DNA from: Rhizopus arrhizus
Lineage: Eukaryota; Mucoromycota; Mucoromycetes; Mucorales; Rhizopodaceae
DNA length: 64,000 bases
Reading direction: 5' to 3'
Assembly: GCA_024220505.1 (NCBI GenBank)
Contig: JAKZZE010000011.1
Span: 930,001 to 994,000 of the forward strand
In this document: positions 24,288-35,040 of the stretch, piece by piece
Layout: the number at the start of each line of letters is the position of its first letter
Position numbering within the stretch: the first letter of the stretch is position 1
Translations under genes and position numbers: made by a program
Notes under the pieces: model-generated
Seen by the model: only the letters and a program-made list of their open reading frames with translations
Told to the model about the DNA's origin: nothing
Database searches by the model: none

Positions 24288-26067
24288 ATGCTTTTCGAAA
24301 AGCCTAAACATCACCAACCTAGAGTAAGCGAGTTTCAAGCTATTATACTTGCTGGATATGGAAGTAGTAATAGGTAGATATACAAAGCTTACTATTACTT
24401 TTTTTTTTTTGTCTCATTAGCAACGATAGACTGTACCCTATTTCTGAAGAAGATAATTTACCAAAGGCGTTGTTGCCTGTTGGAAATAAACCAGTTATTT
24501 CTTACACTTTAGATTGGCTCGAAAAAGCAGGAATCTATGGTAAAAAGAAGAAGAGAAAGCTTTTTATTAGAAAAAAAGAAACGAGAAATACTGATGTTGT
24601 ATGTAGAGGCTATTGTTATTGGCAACGCAGCCCAAAAATTATCAGCTTATCTTCGAGGATATACAGGCAATGTTCATTGTACGGTCGCTAATGTAGATGA
24701 AGATATTGGCACAGCAGCAGCCCTTAGAACGATTAAAGAAAAGATTGATGCAAGTATATAGATAGTAGGAATGGATTAGAGAGAAAAGAAAGAGACATGT
24801 TAATGGGTTTTATAGAGAGATTTTATTGTGATTCCCTGTGATCTTATTACTGAACTCAATCCACGCGATTTACTCGATGCACACCGTGTTCACAATCCAA
24901 CGTTTACAGCACTCTTCTATGAACCAGGATCGACTGAAGCATCGAGTAAAGACGATGGTAAACATAAAAGACGCATGAAAATCACTTACTGATCGATCAA
25001 TAGAACCCTTGCCTTATGTTGGCATTGATCCAACCCAGAATGCTCTTGTTTACAAGACGCACAGATCAGAAGATGAAGACTTTTCTATGCGCATGTCATT
25101 ATTGAAAAAGTTTCCTCGCGTAAGAGTTCATACTGATCTGCAAGACGCACACTTGTATATCTTTAAGAAATGGGTGATAGACATTTTGGCGGATAAGGAA
25201 AATGTTGAAAGTATCTCTGAAGATTTGATACCTTTGTTAGTCAAATGTCAATATCAAAGAAAATTGGTTGAAAGAGAAAATATTGAGAAATGTAAGGAAA
25301 TGATTTAAGAATAAAAAAAAAAAAAGACTAATGATTTTAGACTCTTCTACTTATCATGATCTCCTTGTCAATGCTCTCTCTCTTTCCACAACTCAATCTG
25401 TGGACATTGATCCATCTTTTAAAACCAATCCTACCGATTCAAATTTCAAAAGTCCTATTAAATCTTATGTTCATGTCTACCGTGATGGTTTCTGTGGTCG
25501 TGGTAATACGATCGCAAGCTATAGTGAACTCAATCGTTATGTAAGTTTAATATGAAAAAGATAAAGATACTGATGTTCTATTGCACAGGTTACAAAACAA
25601 GGTGCTAATATCATACGTCAACCTACTACAGCAGAAATTGCGCCTAGAACACAAGTGGGTAATGACTCTGTGATTGGTGAATACACAAAGATTGATGAAA
25701 AATCATCCGTCAAGAAATCTTGTGTCGGTGCACACTGCATTATTGGCAAAAATGTAAAGATTGCAAACTCCGTTATTATGGATCATGTGGTTATTAGCGA
25801 CAAGTAAGTTGAATGAAAAAAAGAAAAAATTTCGCTCATGAAATTTTATTGTGTAGTGTAAAGATTGATGGATGTGTTATCTGTCATCATGCAACTATTC
25901 TCGATAAAGCTGTTATGAAGGATTGTGAAGTTGCAGGTGGATATACAGTAGATAAAGATAGTAAGTTTACATTCATTTTTGTATTTGTGTGCATCTATTT
26001 ATAAATTCATTTGCTATTAGGCCAATTGAAGGGAGAAAAATTAGTTTCTTTTAGAGAAGCCATTTAA
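24288..26067 (+). CDS. GCD1: Translation initiation factor eIF2B subunit gamma
   Basis: Nine exons (24288-24373, 24421-24539, 24607-24753, 24820-24957, 25004-25291, 25341-25540, 25589-25803, 25857-25960, 26021-26067) join to 447 residues, close to the human subunit. The N-terminal nucleotidyltransferase-like domain has FQAIILAGYGSSNSN...LYPISE, PKALLPVGNKPVISYTLDW and FIVIPCDLITELNP. The C-terminal left-handed beta helix has VGNDSVIGEYTKIDEKSSVK, HCIIGKNVKIANSVIMDHVV and IDGCVICHHATILDKAVM. The gamma subunit pairs with epsilon in the catalytic part of eIF2B, the guanine nucleotide exchange factor for eIF2 and target of the integrated stress response. The IILAG-x-G-S-x-N motif differs from active sugar nucleotidyltransferases, consistent with a non-catalytic role. 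The exon 4 acceptor was chosen by frame (it gives DANFIVIPCDL). Confidence 0.92.
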
Positions 26068-26277
26068 AAAATGATTACACAATAAAAGGAGAATTATCTG
26101 AGTAAGAAAATAAAATCTACACATAAAGTTCAATGTCCTGTTTATGTTACACCTTACTGTTTGTGCGCCTTGTAGACTTTAACTAAAAAAGAAAGAGAGA
26201 TCCCCTCATTTCTATTTAAATTCTCTCACTCACTCTCTCTCTTTTTCTCTTCCTTTTACTCATTTTCTTTATTTTAC

Positions 26278-26801
26278 ATGTCCTTATCCACTTTATCAAG
26301 TAAGTCTTGCTGTATACCTAACTCATGCTTATCATTTCTTTAGACACTAGACTTGAACAATTTAGAGCAAAGCATGAACTTGCACGAAACTTTTATGATG
26401 ATCATGAATTTTGTCCACTTTATGAGATTGAAGAAGTGAGTTTAATGCTAACAATAATAATAATAATAATAGCAATACTCATTATGTAGGCTACTGAACA
26501 TCGAGAAAGGATACAGAAGCGTACTTCACCCTATTCATCACCAAACCATTCCCCACCTCATTATTATCTATCAACAGCAAATAACAATCAAAGAGCAATC
26601 CGTATCATTGATCCTAACAATATGGCTCCTGTATCGATTCATCACCATTCAAAATCAGATTATAAAACTAGTCTGTATTATCCCAACAAGTATTATTGTG
26701 CAACATCTACCGTAGTCCCTTCACGTAAAATACCAATCATAGACCCTGTCACCAAGCAAGTTCTTCAAACCAAATATCAGCATCACGTTTCAGTTCGCTG
26801 A
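26278..26801 (+). CDS. Small unrecognised protein
   Basis: Three exons (26278-26299, 26344-26435, 26490-26801) join to 141 residues. The start codon follows a CT-rich leader like that of other genes here. The protein begins MSLSTLSNTRLEQFRAKHEL, then ARNFYDDHEFCPLYEIEE, and has a tail rich in H, Y, S and N. Two short similar motifs, IRIIDPNNMAPV and IPIIDPVTKQVL, occur about 60 residues apart. The second resembles the short I-x-I-x-DP-x-T motif found in disordered N-termini of eIF4G-type proteins, but this is too weak for a name. No signal peptide or membrane segment is seen. The second intron contains an AAT microsatellite. Expression is supported only by consistent splicing and frame. Confidence 0.6.
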
Positions 26802-28739
26802 GATTGTATTTATATCATCCATGCATCTCTCTCTCTCTCTCGCTCTATTCATATCGTATCCTTTGTGTGTATTCCAATCTATAATATCCTCTTTTCTATA
26901 TAATAAACAAAAAGCTTGAACCTTTCTTTTTCCCTAAAAACACGTTTAATAAAACTAATCTAGAAACATACAATGACTATCATCAGCTTTCTCTCTTTCT
27001 CCTTTCTTCTCACATGGCAGACTGTAATATATCTTTCCTCCTAATATTTCCTTTTCATGCGATACTTGAAACAATAGTTATTCATGTGCTAGTTGAATAC
27101 AAAAAAAAAAGTTCTAAAAATGTAAATGTCACAGATAAAAAGTCAATTCTATTAAAGTCTTGGCTACACTTGTAAACAATAAAGTAAACAGCTAATTAGT
27201 ACAGTCTGCTGTTTGTATTTATAACGATTTTTTTTCTTTTAAAATTGAATATATGCCAAGATGTTGAATAAAATCTCAATGTGAATGGCTTTCATTTTGT
27301 TCATATCCAAATACTATTTTTTTTATGAGAAAAAAAAAGTGAATACGGTTAGACTCAATAATAATAAAGGATTGGTCATATGCTGTGAAGCCAAAGAAAA
27401 AGAGAGAATAGCAATCACTGTATACAACTAAAATAAACAAATAGACATCATTTGGTTCCATAGCAGCGCACGCTTTGTTTATACCTGAGCTTCCTCTCCT
27501 TTTGTTTGGATGTTCTCAAAGTAGAGTCCTTTTTTTTTTTTTTTTCCTTTCTTGTTACTAATGAAATCCAAACCAATTGCCTTGATAACTTGGTATACTT
27601 TCTAGAGTTGAAACTACTTTATGAGGGAATGATCCCTTTCTTCTCCTTCTCCTTTAAATGTATACCGCCATTATTTACAACTCCTACAGATTGTTCTTAT
27701 TGTTTAAAAAGCAACAAGATTAAAAGCAAAAGAAAGATGCAGAAGAATACAAGTAACACAATCCAAATTAACCTGTAATTAAATCAAATACAGTGAAAAT
27801 AAAAAAAAGGAACCCGTGACGAGAGTATGGAAAGAAGCGAGAAAACCTTGAATGGCAAACGAGTTTTTTTTTTTATTGTTCATCTATAAAGTATAAAGGA
27901 GCCACACATCTGAGAGCGGTATGAGCCAAAAAAAAAAAAAAGTCTAGTTGATTGAACATGCTATACAAATTCGGGTCTGATCCTTTTGAGAGTGATAAAC
28001 TGCGGCATAGCACCGGTGACTAATTTTTTTTCGATAAAAAAAAAGTCCGTCAATCGTAACCGAGAGTCCAGAGATCAGAGTTGCCGACAAAAGAAAGTGG
28101 ATAAAAGGATCAGTGGACACAGATAGCCTGAAGAAGAAGTGAGATGTGGATTTTAAAAAAAAAATGAAAATGACTATCTGTGTCTTCTCCTTCTTGGGAC
28201 AGCACACAGAGATGTTGTAGATCGTCAGTGTTAATAGAGCAGAACTTTGCAGTAGGAAAAGGATGGGGTCATTATCGACCTTGAAACGAGTGACTGATTA
28301 CGGGATAGAATGAATAATACAAACACCGGCTTTCAGACGAAACAGGCAATTTCTAAAAAAGTAATCATTGGGATGTGAGTAGAACCTGTTGTATCAGAGA
28401 CAACAGACATGACTTAGGTATCCAATTAATCTGTTGGAGTAGCGAGCAGAATGCATTGATAGTTGCTGAACTTTTTGCTTCACTTGAGAATCAATTATGA
28501 TTCAATAGATGAGGCTAGATAAGCTGGTTGAGTTTGATGACACGATTATGTATATCTCGGTGTAGCTTAAAGACCAGATGAGGGAACAAAGACTGATGAG
28601 ATGGCAATAAGGGATGCATGCAACCAGAACAGTGACCCAAAGTAAAAATTGCTTCACCTTAAGTTTTCATGTCGTGACCTGAGGTCAATAACTACCACAA
28701 GTCGAAATGAAATTATTCCCACAAAATGAAACATTCTTT
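26802..28739. other. 1.9 kb non-genic stretch holding one dispersed repeat
   Basis: Apart from the dispersed repeat at 27546-27875, no gene or element was recognised. The start (26820-26940) is the 3' end of the small upstream gene, with a CT microsatellite at 26827-26842 and an AATAAA-like signal. The rest is AT-rich with long A and T runs. Confidence 0.4.
27546..27875. repeat. Dispersed direct repeat, copy 1 (about 330 bases)
   Basis: This segment starts at CCTTTCTTGTTACTAATG and ends at CAAACGAG plus a T run. It recurs in the same orientation at 34717-35040. The two copies differ by one six-base indel (CTTCTC) and a handful of substitutions, roughly 97% identity. No terminal inverted repeats, obvious reading frame or LTR ends (TG...CA) were found. 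It could be a non-autonomous element or a duplicated gene edge. Confidence 0.85.
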
Positions 28740-29650
28740 CCCCCTTGTTTTACCGTGGTTTCAGAACTAGACATCGTAGCTCCAGAAAAAGATGCTGTTA
28801 TAAGAAAAAATATTGGAAATTTCTAAAATGAATACTACTGTTTTTCTTTTATAGACAATTAAGCAGTGAATAAATGATTCTTTTTTGAAGATGGTCTCGG
28901 AAATGCTATTGATAAAGAAGGAAATGATTCTGTGGACATTCTAAAAGACGTAAAAAGTGGTAAACAATTGAACGTTTTGATGGATACAGATGTGTTTCTC
29001 AATGGCAGAAAGAAATGTGTTATTTAAATGTATGAATTTCTAGTCTTGTCATTAAAGCAGATGAACAGCGATATGGAACATATTCAAAGCTGCATTTTTG
29101 TAGGCGAGGCTGACTTCAATATTAAGCTGCAAAATTCAATGGGCTAGTCCTTAAAAGTAAATATGTTCGTAGTTATTATTGCAATGACAAGAGTATCATC
29201 ACATACGATCTTGGCACCTTCTCTGCAGCTGGAATTGTCAGTATTTGTATACGGAAATCGAACGTGCAACGATTAAAGAAGCAAAAAATTGGACAAAATA
29301 CAGCGACATTGAATAAGAAAACAAAGAGTACAACCACGCATTGCCTAATTTTTTTGGAGGAGACAGTGAATACAAGGGCCAAGTATCATGAACTTAAAAA
29401 ATATTACTTGGGTACAGACAATGCAACCATTCATTAAACAAAAGATCCCAGACCGACAGTCATCCGGCGTAGCTACCGCTCCGTGTATCTTTTTTCTTAT
29501 CCCTCCGAGATGAACTTTGTTGAGTAGTTCTGGCTCTAGGGGTAAGCATGCGATCAAGTGAAACAAGTTGATGAATCAATCAATGCTGTCGAGAAGAACA
29601 GTTGAAACTTGCAACATAGTCAATCCCAGTGATCTTCACTGTCTTATTTA
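28740..29650 (+). pseudogene. IS630/Tc1-like transposase relic (same family as 59.6-60.9 kb)
   Basis: The plus strand shows decayed catalytic-domain pieces: DMEHIQSCIFVGEADFNIKL (from the C-x-F-x-DE-x-x-F-x-I type), TFSAAGIVSICIRK (compare GAISAQGLIKCSLR in the better copy), TTTHCLIFLEETVNTR, YYLGTDNATIH (from the VMDNAPIH type) and YRSVYLFSYPSEMNFVEFW-like (from the YLPPYSPELNPIEQFW type). The order and spacing match the transposase at 59.6-60.9 kb. All three catalytic acid motifs are damaged and several stops are present. It is an old dead copy. Confidence 0.65.
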
Positions 29651-30073
29651 TCTTTCTGTCGGTTTATTAATTGTGAGTATATCACGTCAATGTAGCTTAG
29701 TTCTTGATATTTGCTACTTTGATGTGTCTTTTTCTTGCATCTTATTCTAGTTTACGTTTGTTTAAATAAACTTGGTGTCTTTTCTTTTTATATGACTGGT
29801 ATGGAACCATCCCAAATTTGAACTCGCAACAACTTGAGTAACAATATTGACCTACGGAGGCGCGATTGTTGTGGACCATTCAGCGGGACCCTCAAAGAGC
29901 AGGTGGCGTTAAGGGCTTGAAGTTCTGATCTGCAAATAGGGCTTACAATAGTCGATAAGCAAGAACGAGATAAAAACAAGTAAAGATAGGATTTGACGGA
30001 CAGTCTAATAGAGAGAATAACTTGACAATTGAGTGATGTTTATTTAAATAAAAGATTATGAGTATTTATATTA

Positions 30074-30590
30074 TTATAATAACCCTATGACGTTACCCCT
30101 CCTTTGTGATTGCGTTCTACAAGCTCGGCGTAATTGTGTTGCATTTTCAGCATGTTGAGAAGTAAGAGAGGAAGTAAGTAAATTTTGACATCCACATGGT
30201 TTGTTTGGATAGGTACGATAAAAATCACGTACGACATCAAGGAAGTTCATCAAATTTTCTGTCGGCTCCCAAGTATATTCTGTTGGGTTTTCACAGCCTT
30301 TCCACTTTACCAAATATTGTACCTGACCGTGATTCTTTCGACTATCTTTTATAAAGTCTACCTCCTATTGCCCTTCATCTTCGATCACAATTAGGATCCT
30401 TGGATGTATCACACGACCAGTGATATCAGGTAGATGAGACAACTCTTTTGAGGTCAAGAGATTAACATGGAAAATTGGATGTATTTTCATTAAATGCGAG
30501 AGTTCCAATTTGTAAGCATGCAATCCTACTTTATTCAAGAACTTGAAAAGACTCAGCTTCTTATAGTCTATGTTGCGCTCCAAAGATAAT
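30074..30590 (-). mobile_element. Ty3/gypsy chromovirus fragment: integrase C-terminus with chromodomain
   Basis: The minus strand reads almost through: YKKLSLFKFLNKVGLHAYKL and MKIHPIFHVNLLTSKELS (the integrase C-terminal GPY/F-like region), one TAG stop near 30366, then GQVQYLVKWKGCENPTEYTW and EPTENLMNFLDVVRDFYRTY (a chromodomain with its aromatic residues). Chromodomains at this position direct integration of chromoviral gypsy elements into heterochromatin. Reverse transcriptase, RNase H, protease and the integrase core are missing, so it is 5'-truncated. A polypurine tract (AAAGGAGGGG, minus strand, 30106-30097) overlaps the coding end. The stretch 30096 to about 29760 could be the 3' LTR, but its end was not found. 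Confidence 0.8.
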
Positions 30591-31129
30591 CACTGTATAA
30601 TAACCAAGCATCATTAACGATTAATAGCATGAGTATATATAAATGTAGACTTATTAATATATGTATATCTACCAAAAATGTTGTCTTTAGTATTTTTAAA
30701 GAAAGATGGCCATGGAAACATTTACGATGAGAATGGAGTTGAAGCTATGGATATAATGGGTAATAAGCCTGATCCTTACGCTTAAAAGCGATTAGTAAAA
30801 CTCGATTCGTATCTTGAAAAAAGAAAAAAAAAAAAAGTTAATGTTCCTACAAGCGAAAAACAACATGAAAAAAGTAAAGGTAAGGCAAATATAGTTATGA
30901 AAGTAAGCATAGGCACTTTCAATAAATACATGTAACATGGCTTTGGTACAATAGAGATATTTTTCCAGTACAAAACCCTGCATTTACTGTTCATCAGGGC
31001 TACCGCTCTTTAAGCAGGTGTTAAAAAAAAGCGCTGCTCGCACATGATAGAAAAAATACGAAGAGGGTCCTGACTTTTTTTTACTCTTGAAAAGAAAACT
31101 AGCCGTAAAAACAGACTAAAATCACAGCT

Positions 31130-32025
31130 GCAAAAAGGGTATAAGCAGTGTTTAGCCAAATCTTAAGATATTGACCCGAGTGCTAACAATCAAGCTGCTG
31201 CTGATGTGCTTACAAGCAAGTTTGCGGGCCTTGAGATAAAAAAAAAATCAAGAATATACGAGTTTATGAAAAATGATTATAATCCCAGTATATACAAAGA
31301 AAAAAAGCATTCTTTTAGTCAGAGGCAAGAACAAGTATGGGAAGTATCCAAGAAAGTAACGGATGTGTCGTCGCATGGAGTAATTCAAACATGTATCTCT
31401 TTAAAAGCTGCGTTTTGATCGATGAAGCTGACATTAATATCAGCATGAAATCAAGTAGAGCATGGGTTCCAGGAAGACAAATGGTAGTGTTCACTACTTC
31501 TCTGACAAAAGCGCCTTTACATGCACTTATTCGTGCCATTTCATTTTTAGTAGAAAGCTTGAGTATTCGTGTACTATAGCAACTGTCAAAAATAAAAAAG
31601 CTTCTGGGCGGTAAAAAAAGAAAAATCCTGAAGCAATTTCTAGGGAAGAAGGAACAAAAGCACAACTGCTGATCATTATTTAAGATCCTTAAAGAAGGTT
31701 TTAGATATCGTTGACAAGCACGATCAAATGAAAGGATCTTACCATGTCATAGACAACGTACCAATCCATAAATCTAAGTAAATAGAGGAGATAATTAATT
31801 AAAAAAATAGATGCTACAAATATGCTCGTCTCCTTCATTATTCACTAGAATAGTTTTGGGCATTGGTAAAAGGTAAAGTTAAGCGTCACAAGCTTGAAGA
31901 CACAGAAATACTCCAAAACAGAACTATTGATGCTGCAAATGAATTCCCTAATCAGCATCTTCAAACTATTATTCAGTACTCAAAAGATCATTTTCTGAAT
32001 TGTTTAAATCGTATTTATGTATAAA
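31130..32025 (+). pseudogene. IS630/Tc1-like transposase relic, second degenerate copy
   Basis: The plus strand carries FAGLEIKKKSRIYEFMKNDY (N-terminal helix-turn-helix linker), then CVLIDEADINISMKSSRAWV (the first catalytic D region), then KGSYHVIDNVPIHKSK (the second catalytic D region), RCYKYARLLHYSLEFW-like (the E motif, lost) and VKGKVKRHKLEDTEILQNR followed by AANEFPNQHLQTIIQYSKDH. Order, spacing and wording match the copy at 59.6-60.9 kb. Stops and frame changes make it inactive. It ends about 230 bases before the DapA-family gene. Confidence 0.7.
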
Positions 32026-32259
32026 TATCCTTTTGATCCTTTAAGTAAGTAATGAATTTTTCACGAGATTATTTTTTAAAATTTGGTAAAATTCGCAGTT
32101 CACTCAAATTTTACCAACTTTTTATGTGTTCCATGAAAAAGTAAAATTATTTTATTGGCCGCTTTTTAGTCAGCACCAAGATGGACGGCCTTTGCAGTGA
32201 GTCTTTTTAACGCATTTCTTTCTTTCTTGCTTTTCTATTTTATTTTTATTCTAAATACA

Positions 32260-33147
32260 ATGGCACGCTTTATCCCTTACTCAGTCGCTATGGTGACGCC
32301 ATTTACAAAGGCAGGCACTCTTGATGTAAAATCTGTACCGCATGTAGTAAGATACTACTTGGACCAAAACATTCCTGGCTTGCTTGTTAGTGGAACGACA
32401 GGGGAGCAGCACTGTATGACAATTGACGAACGCAAGCAGTTGTACAGCTTGGTTGGAGAAACTGCTGCTGGACGATGCCAACTTTATGCAGGTGTTGCTG
32501 CGTTCAAGACTGAAGATGCAAAAGAATTGGCCCAAGCGGCGAAGGAAGCCGGTTTCTCAGGCATCATGCTGGGGTTCCCACCCTATCGCCTTCCTTCGCA
32601 ACAAGAAGCTGAGTTGTACGTAAGTGAAGTCGCAGCGTGCGTAAAAGAGCTCCCAATCTTCCTTTACAACAATCCTCGTCGGAACGGATTCGACCTAGAG
32701 CCAGGAACATTTGTTCGCATTGCCAAGACTGTCGACAATATCTATGGACTAAAGGAAGCAGGAAATCCGGAAAATGTAAACAAAGTGAAGGCTGCTTTGG
32801 AAGATGCAAGTGCATACTGGTTTTTTTCAGGATCGGATTTAGGTTTTAACAACGCTTTCACAACGCAAGGATACACTGGTCTTACCTCAATGGCCGGAAA
32901 CGTTTATCCTGACCAAGTCAAAAGCATTGTCGACCATTTATTGAAAAACGAAATTGCGCAAGCCAAACAAATCATGGAGGACATCGCCCCTGGTATCAAA
33001 TTATTAGAAAAAGCAGGAATGATCCAAAGTATCAAGTATGTTTTGCGCAAGAGAAACGTTCCTGTAGGTTACTGCCCTCGTCCAATTTTGGACGTTTCTG
33101 ATGAAATTAAACAGGCATTAGATGAGACTTTTTTCACGCAAAAATAA
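32260..33147 (+). CDS. DapA/DHDPS-family class I aldolase, intronless
   Basis: A single uninterrupted frame encodes 295 residues. The TIM-barrel signature is complete: IPYSVAMVTPF, LLVSGTTGEQHCMTIDERK (substrate-carboxylate loop GTTGE), LPIFLYNNPRRNGFDL (catalytic tyrosine), YGLKEAGNPENV (Schiff-base lysine) and FFSGSDLGFNNAFTTQGYTG. The family includes dihydrodipicolinate synthase, N-acetylneuraminate lyase, 4-hydroxy-2-oxoglutarate aldolase and sugar-acid aldolases. Fungi make lysine by the aminoadipate route, so a DHDPS role is unlikely and a sugar-acid or hydroxyproline-type aldolase is more plausible (inference). An upstream in-frame ATG at 32197 would add a hydrophobic 21-residue stretch. 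The start at 32260 fits the family. No introns, unlike most genes here, and transposon debris beside it make horizontal acquisition or retroposition possible. Confidence 0.85.
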   Translation: MARFIPYSVAMVTPFTKAGTLDVKSVPHVVRYYLDQNIPGLLVSGTTGEQHCMTIDERKQLYSLVGETAAGRCQLYAGVAAFKTEDAKELAQAAKEAGFSGIMLGFPPYRLPSQQEAELYVSEVAACVKELPIFLYNNPRRNGFDLEPGTFVRIAKTVDNIYGLKEAGNPENVNKVKAALEDASAYWFFSGSDLGFNNAFTTQGYTGLTSMAGNVYPDQVKSIVDHLLKNEIAQAKQIMEDIAPGIKLLEKAGMIQSIKYVLRKRNVPVGYCPRPILDVSDEIKQALDETFFTQK

Positions 33148-33346
33148 ATAAAATCAGAGAAAGTATCATTTTCTATGATACATATCTTTATCATAGCCTC
33201 ACTAGCATGTTTTTTTATACGTTTTGTGATATTTATGTCGTTCTCAAGCAAATTTTTCCCTTTCCTTCCACCTATTTTAAGTCCAACTGCTGATCCTGTA
33301 CTTACTACGTTAAGGATCTCTGCAATGCTTTCACTAAGCTCATTAG

Positions 33347-33534
33347 CCTAAAATAAATTACTAAATCGATTAATAAAAGTCGCTTCTAGTTTAAAGGAAG
33401 TTGAGTAATCCTTTTCAAGGATATTTAAGGTTGATGAGTTGATCTGAAGCTTACACCGAAAATTCGGGGAAAGGTAGTAACGCAAATATACATATTTGGA
33501 AGGATATACAAATTAGGAATAAAACAAGGTCGGA
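33347..33534 (+). repeat. Inverted repeat, left arm (188 bases)
   Basis: This arm begins CCTAAAATAAATTACTAAAT and ends AACAAGGTCGGA. Its reverse complement lies at 34260-34447 with the same length and no mismatch seen on reading. Together the arms enclose 725 bases that contain the acetyltransferase gene. No coding potential is seen in the arm. Confidence 0.92.
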
Positions 33535-33637
33535 GATGAGACTGTCTCTTGAGAACGACCATTATTGGTAAACTGAAATGTAATAAATAAATAAATCAAT
33601 CATCTCTTTCTTTCTTTTTCTTTTATTCAAATTCAAT

Positions 33638-34159
33638 ATGAGCATCAAAATATTACAGCCCGATTCAAGTTATTCTCAAGTCCTCTCAGAACTTGGTGGC
33701 AGATTATTTGCAGACACTTTTGGTGATGATAATCCCCCTGAAGATATGAAGGCATTTCTTGAATCAACTTATACACCCGAGATTCAGTTTAAGGAATTAA
33801 ATGATCCATCAATTCACACATACATGGCATTTGATGAAGAAAATACACCTGTCGCATTCTGTCAATTGAAAGAATCAAAGGATGTTTATGACTTTGTTGG
33901 TGATCCAGAAGCAGTTGAATTATCAAGAATTTATGTTGATAAACGATACGCCGGAAAAGGTATCGGAAAGAAGCTACTTGCGGAATGTTTATCAAAGACA
34001 AGACAGCTCGGCAAGAAAACTATTTGGCTTGGTGTATGGGAATTCAACCCATCAGCCATCAAGTTCTATGAAAGCCAAGGCTTCCGTAAAGTTGGTTCCC
34101 ATACTTTTAAAGTGGGTAATAAATTAGATACAGACGAGATCATGGTCAAAAATTTATAG
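33638..34159 (+). CDS. GNAT acetyltransferase, PaiA-like, intronless
   Basis: A single exon encodes 173 residues. The acetyl-CoA-binding motif A is clear: ELSRIYVDKRYAGKGIGKKL (the R/Q-x-x-G-x-G/A signature is KRYAGKGIGK). Motif B follows: KTIWLGVWEFNPSAIKFYES then QGFRKVGSHTF. The combination WLGVWE-x-N-x-x-A-x-x-FY and the ending ...D-x-I-M-x-K-x-L resembles bacterial PaiA-type acetyltransferases, which act on polyamines or other small amines. The substrate here is unknown. It lies inside the loop of a perfect 188-base inverted repeat, 490 bases after the DapA-like gene. A T/C-rich leader precedes the ATG as in other genes here, so it is probably expressed. Being intronless and bacterial-like suggests transfer (inference). 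Confidence 0.88.
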   Translation: MSIKILQPDSSYSQVLSELGGRLFADTFGDDNPPEDMKAFLESTYTPEIQFKELNDPSIHTYMAFDEENTPVAFCQLKESKDVYDFVGDPEAVELSRIYVDKRYAGKGIGKKLLAECLSKTRQLGKKTIWLGVWEFNPSAIKFYESQGFRKVGSHTFKVGNKLDTDEIMVKNL

Positions 34160-34259
34160 AAAGAATGCTCTTTAAAGGGACAGCAATAAAATGTATCAAG
34201 GCAGTCCTTCTAGAAAAGCATTATGTAAAAATAAAAAATAATTAAAGGATTATTCCATT

Positions 34260-34447
34260 TCCGACCTTGTTTTATTCCTAATTTGTATATCCTTCCAAAT
34301 ATGTATATTTGCGTTACTACCTTTCCCCGAATTTTCGGTGTAAGCTTCAGATCAACTCATCAACCTTAAATATCCTTGAAAAGGATTACTCAACTTCCTT
34401 TAAACTAGAAGCGACTTTTATTAATCGATTTAGTAATTTATTTTAGG
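34260..34447 (-). repeat. Inverted repeat, right arm (188 bases)
   Basis: This is the reverse complement of 33347-33534, with identical length and no difference noticed. The sequences just outside the arms (CTCATTAG on the left, ATAATGGG on the right) do not form an obvious target-site duplication. Confidence 0.92.
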
Positions 34448-34716
34448 ATAATGGGCGTGGAATAGGCATGCTATATCTCTTGAGCAATGAAACTATCAAA
34501 TAAGTCAAACAATAGATGACCCTCTTTGTTGTGTAAGGACGAAAGAAAGAGAGCTCGTTCAACACAAGCTATGAAATGATTCCTATAGAATATCATGCGT
34601 CCATTGCGATTGTGTAATTTATTCTTTTTGTATGTTCTAATCTGACTTTTTATTAGTATAAAAAATCACTTTTATATAAACTAATCAATGTTTCTTTCTT
34701 TCTTTCTTTTTTTTTT

Positions 34717-35040
34717 CCTTTCTTGTTACTAATGAAATCCAAACCAATTGCCTTGATAACTTGGTATACTTTCTAGAGTTGAAACTACTTTATGAGGGAA
34801 TGATCCCTTTCTTCTCCTTTAAATGTATACCGCCATTATTTACAACTCCTACAGACTGTTCTTATTGTTTAAAAAGCAACAAGATGAAAAGCAAAAGAAA
34901 GATGCAGAAGAATACAAGTAACACAATCCAAATTAACCTGTAATTAAATCAAATACAGTGAAAATAAAAAAAAGGGAACCCGTGACGAGAGTATGGAAAG
35001 AAGCGAGAAAAACTTGAATGACAAACGAGTTTTTTTTTTA
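34717..35040. repeat. Dispersed direct repeat, copy 2 (about 324 bases)
   Basis: Same orientation as copy 1 at 27546-27875 and about 97% identical. Its sharp left edge follows a CTTT microsatellite (34690-34710). The two copies bracket the transposon relics, the DapA-like gene and the acetyltransferase cassette. Confidence 0.85.

Noticed and set aside
29800..29850. tRNA-like T-arm (GAGTTCAAAT on the minus strand)
   Set aside because: The flanking stem does not pair and no anticodon arm or acceptor stem could be built.
32197..32259. Upstream in-frame start of the DapA-like gene giving a hydrophobic leader
   Set aside because: Family members start at the IPYSVAMVTPF region, and the upstream part looks like a pyrimidine-rich 5' leader.
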